Assembly (NCBI GenBank): GCA_001898385.1
Contig: MKTT01000103.1
Span: 1 to 64,000, forward strand
Reading direction: 5' to 3'
Origin: Planctomycetales bacterium 71-10
GTDB taxonomy: Bacteria; Planctomycetota; Planctomycetia; Isosphaerales; Isosphaeraceae
DNA: 64,000 nt
The notes beneath the pieces were generated by a model that saw only the letters and a list, made by a program, of their open reading frames with translations, searched no databases and was not told where the DNA came from. The translations under genes were made by a program, and so were the position numbers. How positions within the stretch are numbered: position 1 is the first letter of the stretch; each line of letters opens with the position of its first letter. Below are positions 7,976 through 18,000 of the stretch, piece by piece.

Positions 7976-8551
7976 TTACTGGGAAGGTCCGTTGAATCGA
8001 TTCATGGCGGCCTGGACGCCCTGGGAGGCCCAGACGGCCACGGCCTGCGAGGCGAGGATCAGGGCGTCGTCGATCTTGGCCCGCTCGGCGCCCTTGAAGC
8101 GGCCCAGGACGTAGTCGACGGCCTGGCCTTCGCCGGCCTCGCCGATGCCGATCCGGAGCCGGGGGAACTCGTGCGTGCCGAGGTGGTGGGCGACGTCGCG
8201 GAGGCCCTTCTGGCCGCCGTCGGAGCCCCCCTTGCGGAGCCGGAGCTTCCCCACGGGGAGGTTCAGGTCGTCGCAGACCACCAGGACGTCGGGGAGCTCG
8301 ATCTTGTGGAACCGCACCGCCTGGCCCACCGACCGGCCGCTGAGGTTCATGAACGTGTCGGGCTTCAGGAGCAGGACGCGGCGGAAGTCGATCTCGGCCT
8401 CGGCGACCAGCCCCTCGAACTTGCGGGCGAAGCCGTCGACCCCCGCGCCGGCGGCGAGGCGGTCGACCAGGTCGAAGCCGACGTTGTGCCGCGTGCCGTG
8501 GTACTTCGGGCCCGGGTTCCCCAGGCCGACGACGAGCTTCAAGGATGCCAA
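7976..8551 (-). CDS. pth: Peptidyl-tRNA hydrolase, TTG start
   Basis: Pth cleaves peptidyl-tRNA released by stalled ribosomes, recycling tRNA. The 191-residue product carries VVGLGNPGPKYHGTRHNVGF with the catalytic histidine at 22, NLSGRSV, and CDDLNLPVGKLRLRKGG with the catalytic-network aspartate. The usual GGHNG motif reads GGQKG (GGSDGGQKGLRDV), a His-Asn to Gln-Lys change in the substrate-binding loop. The start is TTG at 8551, with GGGAG seven bases upstream; no ATG occurs until the NLSG motif. It lies between rplY and rpsF in one transcription unit. Confidence 0.95.
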   Translation of the reverse strand: MASLKLVVGLGNPGPKYHGTRHNVGFDLVDRLAAGAGVDGFARKFEGLVAEAEIDFRRVLLLKPDTFMNLSGRSVGQAVRFHKIELPDVLVVCDDLNLPVGKLRLRKGGSDGGQKGLRDVAHHLGTHEFPRLRIGIGEAGEGQAVDYVLGRFKGAERAKIDDALILASQAVAVWASQGVQAAMNRFNGPSQ

Positions 8552-8605
8552 GGGGTCGCTCCCGGCGTCGCCGCGGAGGGGGGCGGGGCCCCCCTCGCGC
8601 CGAGG

Positions 8606-9253
8606 TCAATCGGCGTCCTTATCCTTCCGCTCGGGCTTGATCACCTCGGGCTGCGTCTCCCCGGCGGCCCCGGCCTCGGGCTCGACCTCCTGGGTCGGCG
8701 AGACGACGTGGACGAGCAGCAGGTCGGCGTCGGCCTCGACGACCACGCCCTGCGGGAGCTTCAGCTCCTTGACGTGGAGCGCCTCGCCCAGCTTCAGCCC
8801 GGAGACGTCGACCTTGATGACGTCGGGGATCGAGCCGGCGGGGCACTTGACGGTCAGGTGCCGGACGACGGCCTCCAGCACGCCCCCCTCGCTGACGCCC
8901 ACGACCTCGCCCTTGAACTCCAGCTCGACCTCGGTCTCGATCAGCTCTTCCTTGTTGACCCGGGCGAAGTCGACGTGGAGCAGCTCGCGGCCGAGGTGGT
9001 CCCACTGGACGTCGCGGATCAGGACGGTCTCGGTCTGCGAGCCCAGGTCCAGCTCGGCCAGGTGGGTGCCGGCCTCGATCATGTTCCGGGCGGCGACGGC
9101 GTCCAGGCTGATCGGAACCACGGCCTGCTTGTGGCCGTAGATCACGGCCGGGACGCGGCCGGCCTTGCGCAGCTTGCGGGACGCCCGGCTGCCCGTCCCC
9201 TTGTTCTTGGCGGGGTCGCGGGCTTCGGCCTTCAACTTGATTGCTTCGGACAT
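8606..9253 (-). CDS. rplY: 50S ribosomal protein L25, long CTC-type
   Basis: L25 binds 5S rRNA. At 215 residues this is the long CTC form, with the L25 domain (about 1-95: RKLRKAGRVPAVIYGHKQ) and the C-terminal TL5-type beta domain (about 100-190: VDFARVNKEELIETEVELEF ... SIPDVIKVDVSGLKLGEALH). A charged tail of about 25 residues (PEAGAAGETQPEVIKPERK) follows. The ATG at 9253 begins MSEAIKLKAEAR, as in homologues. It heads rplY-pth-rpsF-ssb-rplI-dnaB and is preceded by a leader of about 180 nucleotides from the promoter at 9439-9467. Confidence 0.96.
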   Translation of the reverse strand: MSEAIKLKAEARDPAKNKGTGSRASRKLRKAGRVPAVIYGHKQAVVPISLDAVAARNMIEAGTHLAELDLGSQTETVLIRDVQWDHLGRELLHVDFARVNKEELIETEVELEFKGEVVGVSEGGVLEAVVRHLTVKCPAGSIPDVIKVDVSGLKLGEALHVKELKLPQGVVVEADADLLLVHVVSPTQEVEPEAGAAGETQPEVIKPERKDKDAD

Positions 9254-9407
9254 CGTCGTGTCGTTCGCCTCGGCCGAGGCCGCCCCTGGCGGATCTCGGC
9301 GTGATCCTGGTGTTTCCCGGGCTGTCCGCGACGCATGACATGCGCCGGCGACCCCCCCTCCTGGAGCGGTCGTCGCGGGCCGGGGGCCCGACGCGCTTCG
9401 CCCATCG

Positions 9408-9430
9408 AAAAAGCGGCCCTGAGGCCGCGC
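9408..9430 (-). terminator. Rho-independent terminator after trmL
   Basis: On the minus strand GCGGCC, TCAG, GGCCGC (9428-9413) is followed at once by TTTTTC, a classic hairpin plus T-run 36 bases beyond the trmL stop. It also falls about five bases after the predicted start of the rplY transcript. Confidence 0.75.
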
Positions 9431-9438
9431 ATCCGATC

Positions 9439-9467
9439 ATTATGCGGAGGAACCATCTCGCATTCAA
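9439..9467 (-). promoter_or_regulatory. Promoter of the rplY-dnaB block
   Basis: On the minus strand TTGAAT (9467-9462), 17 bases, CATAAT (9444-9439) is a good sigma-70-type promoter. The -35 box overlaps the last codons of trmL. Predicted transcription start is near 9432, giving a leader of about 180 nucleotides before the rplY ATG. Confidence 0.6.
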
Positions 9468-9979
9468 GACGAGAGGCCCGGCGGGGCCCCGGAATTCGCG
9501 ACGGCGGCTTGGCGCACGGCCTCGTAGAGCCCGACGGCGGCGGCGTTGGCGAGGTTCAGGCTCCGCGCCTCGGGCCGCATGGGGATCCGGACCGCCCGGT
9601 CGCCGGCGGCCTCGATCCGCCGTGAGGGGAGGCCGCGACTCTCGGGGCCGAAGACCAGGCCGTCGCCCGGCCGGAAGTCGGCCTCGGTGTAGGTCCGCGC
9701 GGCCTTCGTGCTGAACCACCAGAGCCGATCGGGCCCGAGGGCCTCGACGACCGCGTCGAGCGAGTCGACCACGCGGAGGTCGAGGTGCTCCCAGTAGTCC
9801 AGCCCGGCGCGGCGGACCATGCGGTCGTCCAGGAGGAACCCCAGCGGCCGGACCAGCCAGAGCGCCGCGCCGACGGCCACGCACGTCCGGCCGATCGCCC
9901 CGGCGTTGGCGGCGATCTCGGGTTCGACCAGGACGACGTGGAAGCGGGGGCCGGGGCGGCTGGGGTCGTTGGGGCTCAT
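9464..9979 (-). CDS. trmL: tRNA (cytidine/uridine-2'-O-)-methyltransferase, TrmL type
   Basis: TrmL is a SPOUT-fold enzyme that 2'-O-methylates the wobble base of tRNA-Leu using S-adenosylmethionine. The 171-residue product shows motif 1 (VLVEPEIAANAGAIGRTC), the middle motif VFGPESRGLP, and the knot motif IPMRPEARSLNLANAAAVGLYE in two overlapping stretches. Compact length without an extra RNA-binding domain fits TrmL rather than TrmH or RlmB. It ends at its own terminator (9408-9430), so it is probably separate from the rplY block. Interestingly, a tRNA-Leu(CAA), a known type of TrmL substrate, is present elsewhere in the window. Confidence 0.88.
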   Translation of the reverse strand: MSPNDPSRPGPRFHVVLVEPEIAANAGAIGRTCVAVGAALWLVRPLGFLLDDRMVRRAGLDYWEHLDLRVVDSLDAVVEALGPDRLWWFSTKAARTYTEADFRPGDGLVFGPESRGLPSRRIEAAGDRAVRIPMRPEARSLNLANAAAVGLYEAVRQAAVANSGAPPGLSS

Positions 9980-10055
9980 CCGTGAGGCTCGCGTGACGTG
10001 CCGCCGACGCCGGGCGGGCGAGGGGAGGGCCCGGCCCTCCCGGCGTCGGGTGCGA

Positions 10056-11102
10056 TCAATACTGGTCGGCGCTGATGACCTCGCCGCCGGCGCGGGTGGT
10101 CAGCGCCTGGAAGACGCCGATCTTCTGACCCGGTTGGATCGTGTAGTTGCTGTTCGCCCAGACCACGCCCGCGGGGGCGTCGCCCGGCGGCACCGGCATC
10201 CAGGTGTCGATGCTGTCGCGGAGGAACCGCACGGAGCCGTCGAGCATGGAGACGTTCACGCCGCCGGCGTGGAGGCTGGACAGGAACATCGGCAGGTCTT
10301 CCTCATAACTGCTGTTATTGAGGATGTCCTTGGAAATGCTCTTGTGGGCGTTGATGGGCCATTGGCTGTGGAAGGTGTTGTCGGTGTAGTAGCCTGACGA
10401 CCACCACTGGTAGTCCTCGCGGATGTTCTGGTTCAGCAGCGAGTGGGCGCGCTCGCCGAACGCGATGGTGTTGCTGGTGCCGTCGGTGACGCCGGCGATG
10501 GTGACGTTCGAATGGCCGTACATGACGCCCGACATCCCGGCGAGGCGGGCGGCGTAGTTGGTGTTGTTCGTCCGGATCGACAGCGACCACATCCCGGAAT
10601 TGCAGGCGTAGCTGCCGAACTGCATCCGCCAATTGCCGGCCGGAGGCGTCGCGCCGAAGTTCGCGGCGGTGAGGGTCACGCCCTGGGAAACCGTCGGATC
10701 GCTGGGGCACCAGAGGCTGGAGATCCCCTGACCGATGACGGTGAGGTTCTCGAAATCGGACTGGCACAGGAGCATGTTGGCGGCGTCGTACACGCCCTTC
10801 TGCTCGATGAACGGGGCCAGCCGGAACCAGATGCTCAGGCTGTCGCGGGTCGAGCTATCTCGCCAGCGGCGGGTGGTCAGGTTGCTCGGAGGATAGCAGC
10901 CGTTCGAGCTTTCATAATTGGCGGCCCCGAGGGCCAGTTGCTTCAGGTTGTTGACGCACTGGGCGCGACGGGCGGCCTCGCGCGCGGCCTGGACCGCGGG
11001 CAGCAGCAGGGCGATCAGGACGGCGATGATGGCGATGACGACCAGCAGCTCGATCAGCGTGAAACCCCGATCGGATCGACGGGGGCGTTGCAGCGCGGGC
11101 AT
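10056..11102 (-). CDS. DUF1559 type-II-pseudopilin-like surface protein
   Basis: DUF1559 proteins are abundant planctomycete exported proteins with a type IV pilin-like N-terminus. The 348-residue product begins with a basic stretch, then [20 protein letters not shown], the prepilin peptidase site and hydrophobic helix, then the DUF1559 opening [20 protein letters not shown]. The C-terminal signature [18 protein letters not shown] is present. Cysteine pairs and Asn/Tyr-rich stretches suit an extracytoplasmic fold. AGGAG lies before the ATG at 11102. It follows a small lipoprotein gene by 82 bp on the same strand, and the same pairing recurs at 37140-38463 in opposite order. Its exact function is unknown. 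Confidence 0.93.
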   Translation of the reverse strand: MPALQRPRRSDRGFTLIELLVVIAIIAVLIALLLPAVQAAREAARRAQCVNNLKQLALGAANYESSNGCYPPSNLTTRRWRDSSTRDSLSIWFRLAPFIEQKGVYDAANMLLCQSDFENLTVIGQGISSLWCPSDPTVSQGVTLTAANFGATPPAGNWRMQFGSYACNSGMWSLSIRTNNTNYAARLAGMSGVMYGHSNVTIAGVTDGTSNTIAFGERAHSLLNQNIREDYQWWSSGYYTDNTFHSQWPINAHKSISKDILNNSSYEEDLPMFLSSLHAGGVNVSMLDGSVRFLRDSIDTWMPVPPGDAPAGVVWANSNYTIQPGQKIGVFQALTTRAGGEVISADQY

Positions 11103-11184
11103 GGGATGGGGCTCTCCTGGAAGGTGGGGGGCGTGCGCTCCGATGAATGCAGGCCGGCGACGAAGTGCGGCGAGGGGACGCGGG

Positions 11185-11409
11185 TCAGCGACCGATCCCC
11201 GCGGCTTCGCGGGCGGAGACCGACTTCCCCTTGACCTTCACGGGGGGCTGCTCCTTGCCCCCCTTCACGAGCGGGGTCGACGCGTCGGCCTGCGGCCCCG
11301 CGGACTTGTCCGCGGAGCCGACGGTGCCGATCTCGCCGGACGAGCAGCCGACGAACAGGAGAGATGCGACCAGGGACAGGCCCGGTCGGGGGGAACGGGC
11401 GACGAACAT
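11185..11409 (-). CDS. Small lipoprotein paired with DUF1559
   Basis: This 74-residue product begins [22 protein letters not shown], a signal peptide ending in lipobox FVGC, then a short Ser/Gly/Lys-rich mature part ([27 protein letters not shown]). GGAG seven bases before the ATG at 11409 fixes the start; the open frame extends 32 codons further without a start signal. It resembles in size and composition the lipoprotein at 38245-38463, which also adjoins a DUF1559 gene. Probably exported together; function unknown. Confidence 0.75.
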   Translation of the reverse strand: MFVARSPRPGLSLVASLLFVGCSSGEIGTVGSADKSAGPQADASTPLVKGGKEQPPVKVKGKSVSAREAAGIGR

Positions 11410-11446
11410 GTCACGCTCCACGAGACAGGCGGACGCGCATCGCACG

Positions 11447-11470
11447 CCGCGGAAGCGGGGGCTTCCGCGG
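11447..11470 (-). other. Perfect 9-bp hairpin in lipoprotein/DUF1559 leader
   Basis: CCGCGGAAG, six bases, CTTCCGCGG lies 38 bases before the lipoprotein ATG, inside the predicted leader transcript. It could be an RNA structure controlling the pair or a pause site. No riboswitch family is recognised. Confidence 0.4.
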
Positions 11471-11596
11471 CCGGGATGACTTCTCGCCTGGAAGTGGGGG
11501 AACACCGAATTCGAAGCGCGATCTCGGCCTGAGAGAGGAGGAGGGCCGCGAAGCGCCGTTCAACAAGGGATCAATCGGGTGCGGATTGACTCGACG

Positions 11597-11627
11597 ATCC
11601 TACCATGGGACGTGCTCGACATGTCAA
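11597..11627 (-). promoter_or_regulatory. Promoter of the lipoprotein-DUF1559 pair
   Basis: On the minus strand TTGACA (11627-11622), 19 bases, TAGGAT (11602-11597). The -35 is perfect consensus and the spacing is a little long. It would give a leader of about 180 nucleotides. A small palindrome, GTTGCCG-AA-CGGCAAC, sits just upstream at 11644-11659. Confidence 0.5.
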
Positions 11628-11683
11628 GGGAGCCGCACGAAATGTTGCCGAACGGCAACGCCGCCGGTTATCGGGTGCGGTCG

Positions 11684-14600
11684 TCAGGTCGCGGCCTCGC
11701 CCGGCTCGGCCTCATGCTGGGCCTCTCCGACGGATCCGGCGGGGGGCGGTGCGACGCGACGGCGGTCGGCCAGGCGCTGGATGACGTAGAAGAAGACGGG
11801 CGTCAGGAAGATCCCGAACAGGGTGACGCCCAGCATGCCGCTGAACACGGCCACGCCCAGGGTCCGGCGCATCTCCGCGCCGGCGCCGGCGGCGAGGATC
11901 AGCGGGACGACGCCCAGGATGAAGGCGAGTGAGGTCATCACGATCGGCCGCAGCCGCAGCTCGCACGCCTCCAGCGTGGCGTCGAACGCCGAGGCCCCGG
12001 CCTCGCTCCGCATTTTCGCGAACTCGACGATGAGGATCGCGTTCTTGCACGCCAGGCCCACCAGGACGATGAACCCGACCTGCGTGAAGATGTTCACGTC
12101 CATGTTCCACAGGTTCACGCCGATCGTCGAGCAGAGCAGGCACATCGGCACGACCAGGATCACGGCCAGCGGCAGCGCCCAGCTCTCGTACTGCGCCGCG
12201 AGGACGAGGAAGACCAGCACCACGGCCAGCGTGAAGGCGAACATCGCCGTGTTCCCCGTCTGGCGCTGGAGCAGCGCCAGCTCGGTCCAGTCGGACCGCA
12301 TGGCCTGGGGCAGCTCCTCGCCGACGATCCGCTGCATCTCGTCGAGCGCCTGGCCCGAGGAGACGCCGGGCGCCGGCCGGAGGTTGATCGCGGCCGAGGG
12401 GTACAGGTTGTAGCGGAGGAGGAGCACCGGCCCGCTGACGTCGCGCATCCGCGCCAGCGACCCCAGCGGGACCATCCCGCCGCGGTCGTTGCGCACGCGC
12501 AGGCCGGCGAGGTCGCGGCGCTGCTTGCGGAAGTCGGCCTGGCCCTGGACGTTGACCTGCCACGTCCGGCCGAAGCGGTTGAAGTCGTTGACGTACAGCG
12601 AGCCCAGGTAGACCTGGAGCGTGTTGAACAGCTCGGAGATGTTGACGCCCAGGAGCTTGGCCTTCTCGCGGTCGACGTCCAGGAACAGCCAGGGGGTGTC
12701 GGCCCGGAAACTGGTGAAGAGGCCCTCCAGCATGGACGACGCGGTCCCGGCGGCGACGACGCGACGGGCCACGGCCTCCAGCTCGCGCGAGCCCAGGTCG
12801 CCGCGATCCTCAAGGACGAGCTTGAAGCCGCCCGCCGTCCCCAGGCCGTCGACCGGCGGGGCGTCGAAGACGTTCACGTCGCCCTCGTGGACTTGCTCCC
12901 GGAGCGCCTCCTGGAGCCTGGCGGCGATCAGCGGCCCCGTCTGGCCCTCGGCGGCGCGGTGGTGGAAGTCGTCGAGCATGACGTACATCGCGCCGAAGTT
13001 GGGCGCGTTGGCGTTCATCAGGATCGACTGGCCGGCGATGGCCAGGCTGTGCGTCACGCCCGGGAGCTGCCGCGCCAGGGCCTCCGCCTGCTTCATCACG
13101 GCCCCGGTCCGCTCCAGCGACGACGAGTCCGGGAGCTGCACGTTGACGAGGAGGTATCCCTTGTCCTGCGACGGGATGAACCCGGTGGGCGTGCGCTGGA
13201 AGCCCCAGTAGGTGGCGCCCAGCAGGCCGGCGTACATCAGCAGGACCAGCAGGCTGACCCTCAGCAGGCCGCCGACGACCCGCGTGTAGCCCGCCGTGGC
13301 TGCGTCGAAGCCGCGGTTGAACAGGGCGAACGCCCCCCCCATCAGCCGGTTGATCGGGAAGCCCAGCAGCCACCCGCCGAGCCCCCCGAACAGCGCCCCG
13401 ACGATCATCCCCAGGCGGTCGTGCGTCAGGATCGTCGAGCCGGCCAGCGACGACGGCGGCGGGACGTTGGCCGTCGCGACGGGCCCCAGCCAGGTCGCCC
13501 CGGCCCAGGCCCCCAGCAGCGCGAACGCCCACATCGGCAGCGCCTCGAACGACCCCTTCTTCCGCGGCTTCAGCAGCAGGGCGGAGAGGGCCGGGCTGAG
13601 GGTCAGCGAGTTGAACGCCGAGATCAGCGTGGAGGTGGCGATCGTCAATGCGAACTGGCGGAAGAACTGGCCGGTGATCCCGGTGATGAACGCGCACGGC
13701 ACGAACACCGCCGTCAGCACCAGCCCCACCGCGATCACCGGCGAGGAGACCTGCTCCATCGCCTTGATCGTCGCCTCGCGCGGCGGCAGGCCGTGCTCGA
13801 TGTGGTGTTCCACCGCCTCGACGACGACGATGGCGTCGTCGACCACGATCCCGATCGCCAGCACCAGCCCGAACAGCGTCAGGTTGTTCAGGCTGAACCC
13901 CATCGCCGACATCACCGCGAACGTCCCCACGACCGCCACGGGGACGGCGATCAGCGGGATGAGCGCCGAGCGCCAGTTCTGGAGGAACAGCAGGACCACC
14001 ACCGCCACGAGGATCACGGCGTCGCGGAGCGTCTTGAAGACCTCGTTGACCGACTCGGTGATGAACGGGGTGGTGTCGTAGGCGATGGCGTAGTCGATCC
14101 CCTCGGGGAACCGCTCCTTCAGCTCCTCCATCTTGGAGCGGACGGACCGGGCGACGTCGAGGGCGTTGGAGCCGGGGCGCTGGTAGACCGACAGGGCGAC
14201 GGTCGGGCGGCCGTCCAGGGTGCAGATCTGGTCGTACCCCTGGGCGCCCAGCTCGACCTCGGCGACGTCGCGGAGACGGACGACGCCCCCCTGGGCGTCG
14301 GCCTTGAGGATCATGTCGGCGAACTGGTCGGTGTCGGAGAGGCGGCCGAGGGTCGTGATGGTGAACTGGAACGCCTGGCCGGTGTCGACCGGCGGCTGGC
14401 CGAGCTGGCCGGCGGCCACCTGGATGTTCTGCTGCTCGATCGCCCGGACGACGTCCGACGCCCCCAGGCCGCGGAACGACATCTTCTGCGGATCGAGCCA
14501 GACCCGCATGCTGTAGTTGCGCTGGCCGAGGTAGGTGATGTCGCCGATGCCGTCGAGCCGGGCCAGCTCGTCGCGGAGCTGGATGGTGGCGTAGTTGCTC

Positions 14601-15064
14601 AGGTAGAGGTTGTCGCGCGAGCCGTCGGGCGAGTACACGTTGATGATCATCAGGATGCTCGGCGACTTCTTCGTCACCGAGACGCCGCGGCGCTTGACCA
14701 GGTCGGGGAGGATGGGCTCGGCGAGCGACTCGCGGTTCTGGACGAGGACCTGGGCCATGTTCAGGTCGACGCCCGGCTTGAACGTGACGGTGAGCGTGTA
14801 GTTGCCGTCGTTGGTGCATTGCGACGACATGTACATCATGTTCTCGACGCCGTTCACCTGCTGCTCGATGGGCGCGGCGACGGTGTCGGCGACGACCTGC
14901 GCGTTGGCGCCGGGATAATACGCCGAGACCTCGACGGTCGGCGGCGTGATGTCCGGGTATTGCGCCACGGGGAGCGTCCAGAGCGTGATGCCGCCGGCGA
15001 GCGTCACGACGATCGAGAGCACCGAGGCGAAGATCGGTCGGTCGATGAAGAATCGGGAGAACAC
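11684..15064 (-). CDS. RND efflux permease (AcrB/HAE-1 type), second of two
   Basis: Proton-driven inner-membrane pump of the resistance-nodulation-division family. The 1126-residue product starts VFSRFFIDRPIFASVLSIVV with the HAE-1 N-terminus, has the TM4 relay motif LAIGIVVDDAIVVVEAVEHH with its paired aspartates, the GQFFRQFALTIATSTLISAF stretch, and two porter repeats. It is about 80 residues longer than AcrB, mainly a Gly/Ala-rich insertion with extra hydrophobic helices near the middle (WAFALLGAWAGATWLGPV, then LGMIVGALFGGLGGWLLG). The start codon is GTG at 15064, with GAGG just upstream inside the end of the first permease, seven bases away, so the two are tightly coupled. No outer-membrane factor gene follows. 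Confidence 0.95.
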   Translation of the reverse strand: MFSRFFIDRPIFASVLSIVVTLAGGITLWTLPVAQYPDITPPTVEVSAYYPGANAQVVADTVAAPIEQQVNGVENMMYMSSQCTNDGNYTLTVTFKPGVDLNMAQVLVQNRESLAEPILPDLVKRRGVSVTKKSPSILMIINVYSPDGSRDNLYLSNYATIQLRDELARLDGIGDITYLGQRNYSMRVWLDPQKMSFRGLGASDVVRAIEQQNIQVAAGQLGQPPVDTGQAFQFTITTLGRLSDTDQFADMILKADAQGGVVRLRDVAEVELGAQGYDQICTLDGRPTVALSVYQRPGSNALDVARSVRSKMEELKERFPEGIDYAIAYDTTPFITESVNEVFKTLRDAVILVAVVVLLFLQNWRSALIPLIAVPVAVVGTFAVMSAMGFSLNNLTLFGLVLAIGIVVDDAIVVVEAVEHHIEHGLPPREATIKAMEQVSSPVIAVGLVLTAVFVPCAFITGITGQFFRQFALTIATSTLISAFNSLTLSPALSALLLKPRKKGSFEALPMWAFALLGAWAGATWLGPVATANVPPPSSLAGSTILTHDRLGMIVGALFGGLGGWLLGFPINRLMGGAFALFNRGFDAATAGYTRVVGGLLRVSLLVLLMYAGLLGATYWGFQRTPTGFIPSQDKGYLLVNVQLPDSSSLERTGAVMKQAEALARQLPGVTHSLAIAGQSILMNANAPNFGAMYVMLDDFHHRAAEGQTGPLIAARLQEALREQVHEGDVNVFDAPPVDGLGTAGGFKLVLEDRGDLGSRELEAVARRVVAAGTASSMLEGLFTSFRADTPWLFLDVDREKAKLLGVNISELFNTLQVYLGSLYVNDFNRFGRTWQVNVQGQADFRKQRRDLAGLRVRNDRGGMVPLGSLARMRDVSGPVLLLRYNLYPSAAINLRPAPGVSSGQALDEMQRIVGEELPQAMRSDWTELALLQRQTGNTAMFAFTLAVVLVFLVLAAQYESWALPLAVILVVPMCLLCSTIGVNLWNMDVNIFTQVGFIVLVGLACKNAILIVEFAKMRSEAGASAFDATLEACELRLRPIVMTSLAFILGVVPLILAAGAGAEMRRTLGVAVFSGMLGVTLFGIFLTPVFFYVIQRLADRRRVAPPPAGSVGEAQHEAEPGEAAT

Positions 15065-15071
15065 GTCGGCC

Positions 15072-18000
15072 TCACGTCTCGTCGAAGTTGTCGGGCTCGG
15101 GCTCGGGCTCGGGCTTGCGCCGGCCGCGGCGTGCGGCGGCGGCCGCGCGGGCCGTCAGGGTCCAGGCGGGCCGCCAGAGGAGGCGGAGCGTCAGCACGTC
15201 CAGGGCCGCCCCGCCCAGGAGCCGCACCCGGCGCGAGGAGAACAGGCGGGACTCGCTGGCGCTGTCGATCACGTAGAAGAACACGGGCGTCAGGACGATG
15301 CCGAACAGGGTGACGCCCAGCATGCCGCTGAACACGGCCACGCCCAGCGACTTCCGCATCTCCGAGCCGGCCCCGTGGGCGTACAGCAGCGGGACCACGC
15401 CCAGGATGAACGCCAGCGACGTCATGATGATCGGCCGCAGGCGCAGCCGGCAGGCTTCCAGCGTGGACTCGCGGATCGAATGGCCCTGCTGGGTGTGGAT
15501 CAGCTTGGCGAACTGCACGATCAGGATCGCGTTCTTGCTCGCCAGGCCGACCAGCACCACGAGCCCGACCTGGGTGAAGATGTTGATGTCCGTCCCCGCG
15601 TTGCGCACGCCCAGCGCCAGGCTGTTGCGCACGCCGGTCACGGCGCTGAGCATGCAGAGCGGGACCGCCAGGATCACGGCCAGCGGCATCGACCAGCTTT
15701 CGAACTGGGCGGCCAGGACGAGGAAGACCATGACGATCGAGAACGCGAAGACGTAGAGCGCCGTGTTCCCCGCCTGCTGCTCCAGGTAGGCCAGCTCGGT
15801 CCACTCGACGCTCATGGCCTGGGGCAGCTCGCGGGCGGCGAACTTCTCCATCGCGGCGATGGCGGTCCCGGAGCTGATCCCCGGCGCGGCGGCGCCGTTG
15901 ATGGAGGCGGCGGGGTACATGTTGTACCGCGTGAGGATCAGCGGCCCGTTGATCTCCTTCACCTGCGCCACGGCCCCCAGCGGGACCATCGTCCCGCGGT
16001 CGTTGCGGACGTGGAGGCGGGTGATGTCCTCCTTCTGGTCTCGGTGGCGGGGCATCGCCTGGACGACCACCTGCCACGTCCGGCCGAACAGGTTGAAGTC
16101 GTTGACGTAGAGCGAGCCCAGGTACGCCTGCAACGTCTGGAAGACGTCGCGGAGCGAGAGGCCCTTGACCAGGCAGGCGTCGCGGTCGACGTCGAGGAAG
16201 ATCTGCGGCACGTTGGCCCGGAAGACGGAGGTGAGCCCGTCCACGGCCGGCCTGCGGCCGTCCTGGCCCGAGGGGAGCAGGGCCTTGAGCCACCCCGATG
16301 GCCCGCCCGCGGGGGGCGCCCCGGGCCCCTTCGCCTCGTCGACCGGGATGCGCTCGCCGTCGACGTCGATGCCGCCGTTCGTCGGGCCGACGTTGGCCGA
16401 GGCCACCAGCCGCTCGACCTCGCGCTGGAGCGCCGCCGGGCCCATGTCGCCGCGGTCCTCCACCATCAGCATCCAGCCGCCGGCGCGGCCGGCGCCGCGG
16501 ATGGGGGGCGGCCCCAGCAGCGCGATGTTGGCCTCGGGCACCGCGGCCGAGAGCTTCCCCCGCAGCTTGTTCATGATGACGTCGTAGTACAGGTCGTCCG
16601 ATTGCCGCTTGCTGAACGGCTCCAGCGTGATGAACATCGTCCCGAAGTTCGACCCGAACGCGCTGAGCAGCAGCGACTGGCCCGAGATCGCCACCGTCGA
16701 CGCCACGCCGGGCTCCTCCTTCGCGAGCGCCGCGATCTTCCGCAGCGCCGCTCGCGTCCGCTCCAGCGAGGCCGAGTCCGGGAGCTGGATGTTCGCCAGC
16801 ATGTAGCCCATGTCCTGCGACGGCACGAAGCCGCGGGGCGTCTTGACGAACGTGTCGTACGTCAGGAACAGCAGCCCCCCGTAGACCGCGAAGACCAGGA
16901 CGAAGACCCGCAGCAGCCCGCCGACCAGCCGCGAATACAGGTTCGACGTGGCCACGAACCCCCGGTTGAACACGGCGAAGAACCCGCCCAGCAGCCGGTT
17001 CAGCGGCCCGGCGAAGGCCCACAGCAGCACCGCCCCGGCGACCGCCCCCAGCGCGTCGGCCGTCTGCTCGGGGCTCGCGCCGAGCCGTTGCAGGACGTCG
17101 CGGGCGACGTCGTGGATCGCGGCCCGGTGGAGGGCGTCCGCCCCGGCCCTTTCCAGATAGGGGGCGATCCTGGGCCCCAGCGCCGTGTAGCCGAGCCACG
17201 CGCCGATCCCCGCCAGCGCCAGGCGGGGCATGGCCTCGTACTGGCCCTTCTCGCGCGGCTTCAGCAGCAGGGCCGCCAGCGCCGGGCTGAGCGTCAGCGA
17301 GTTGATCGTCGACAGGACGGTCGACGACGCGATGGTGAGGGCGAACTGGCGGAAGAACTGGCCGGTGATCCCGGTGATGAACGCGCACGGCACGAACACC
17401 GCCGTCAGCACCAGCCCCACCGCGATCACCGGCGACGACACCTCGGACATCGCCTGGATGGTCGCGGCCCTCGGCGTCATGCCGTGCTCGATGTGGTGCT
17501 CGACCGACTCGACGACGACGATGGCGTCGTCGACCACGATCCCGATCGCCAGCACCAGCCCGAACAGCGTCAGGTTGTTCAGGCTGAACCCCAGGGCCAG
17601 CATCACCGCGAACGTGCCGACGATCCCGACCGGCACGGCCACCAGCGGGATGAGCGCCGATCGCCAGTTCTGGAGGAACAGCAGGACCACCAGGGCCACC
17701 AGCACGACCGAGTCCAGCAGGGTCTTGAAGACCTCCTGGATCGACTCCCGGATGTAGGGGGTCGTGTCGTACCGGATCATGTAGTCGAGGCCCTCGGGGA
17801 AGTCCGCCCTCAGCTCGGCGATCTTGGCGCGGACGACGTCGGCGGTCTCCAGGGCGTTGGAGTCGGGGAGCATGAAGACGGCCATGTTGGCCACGGGCAT
17901 GCCGTTGACCTCGCTGTCGATGTCGAGGCTGCGGGCCCCCATCTCGACCTCGCCCAGGTCGCGGATCCGGATCACGCGGCCGTCGCCCGTGCGGCGGACG

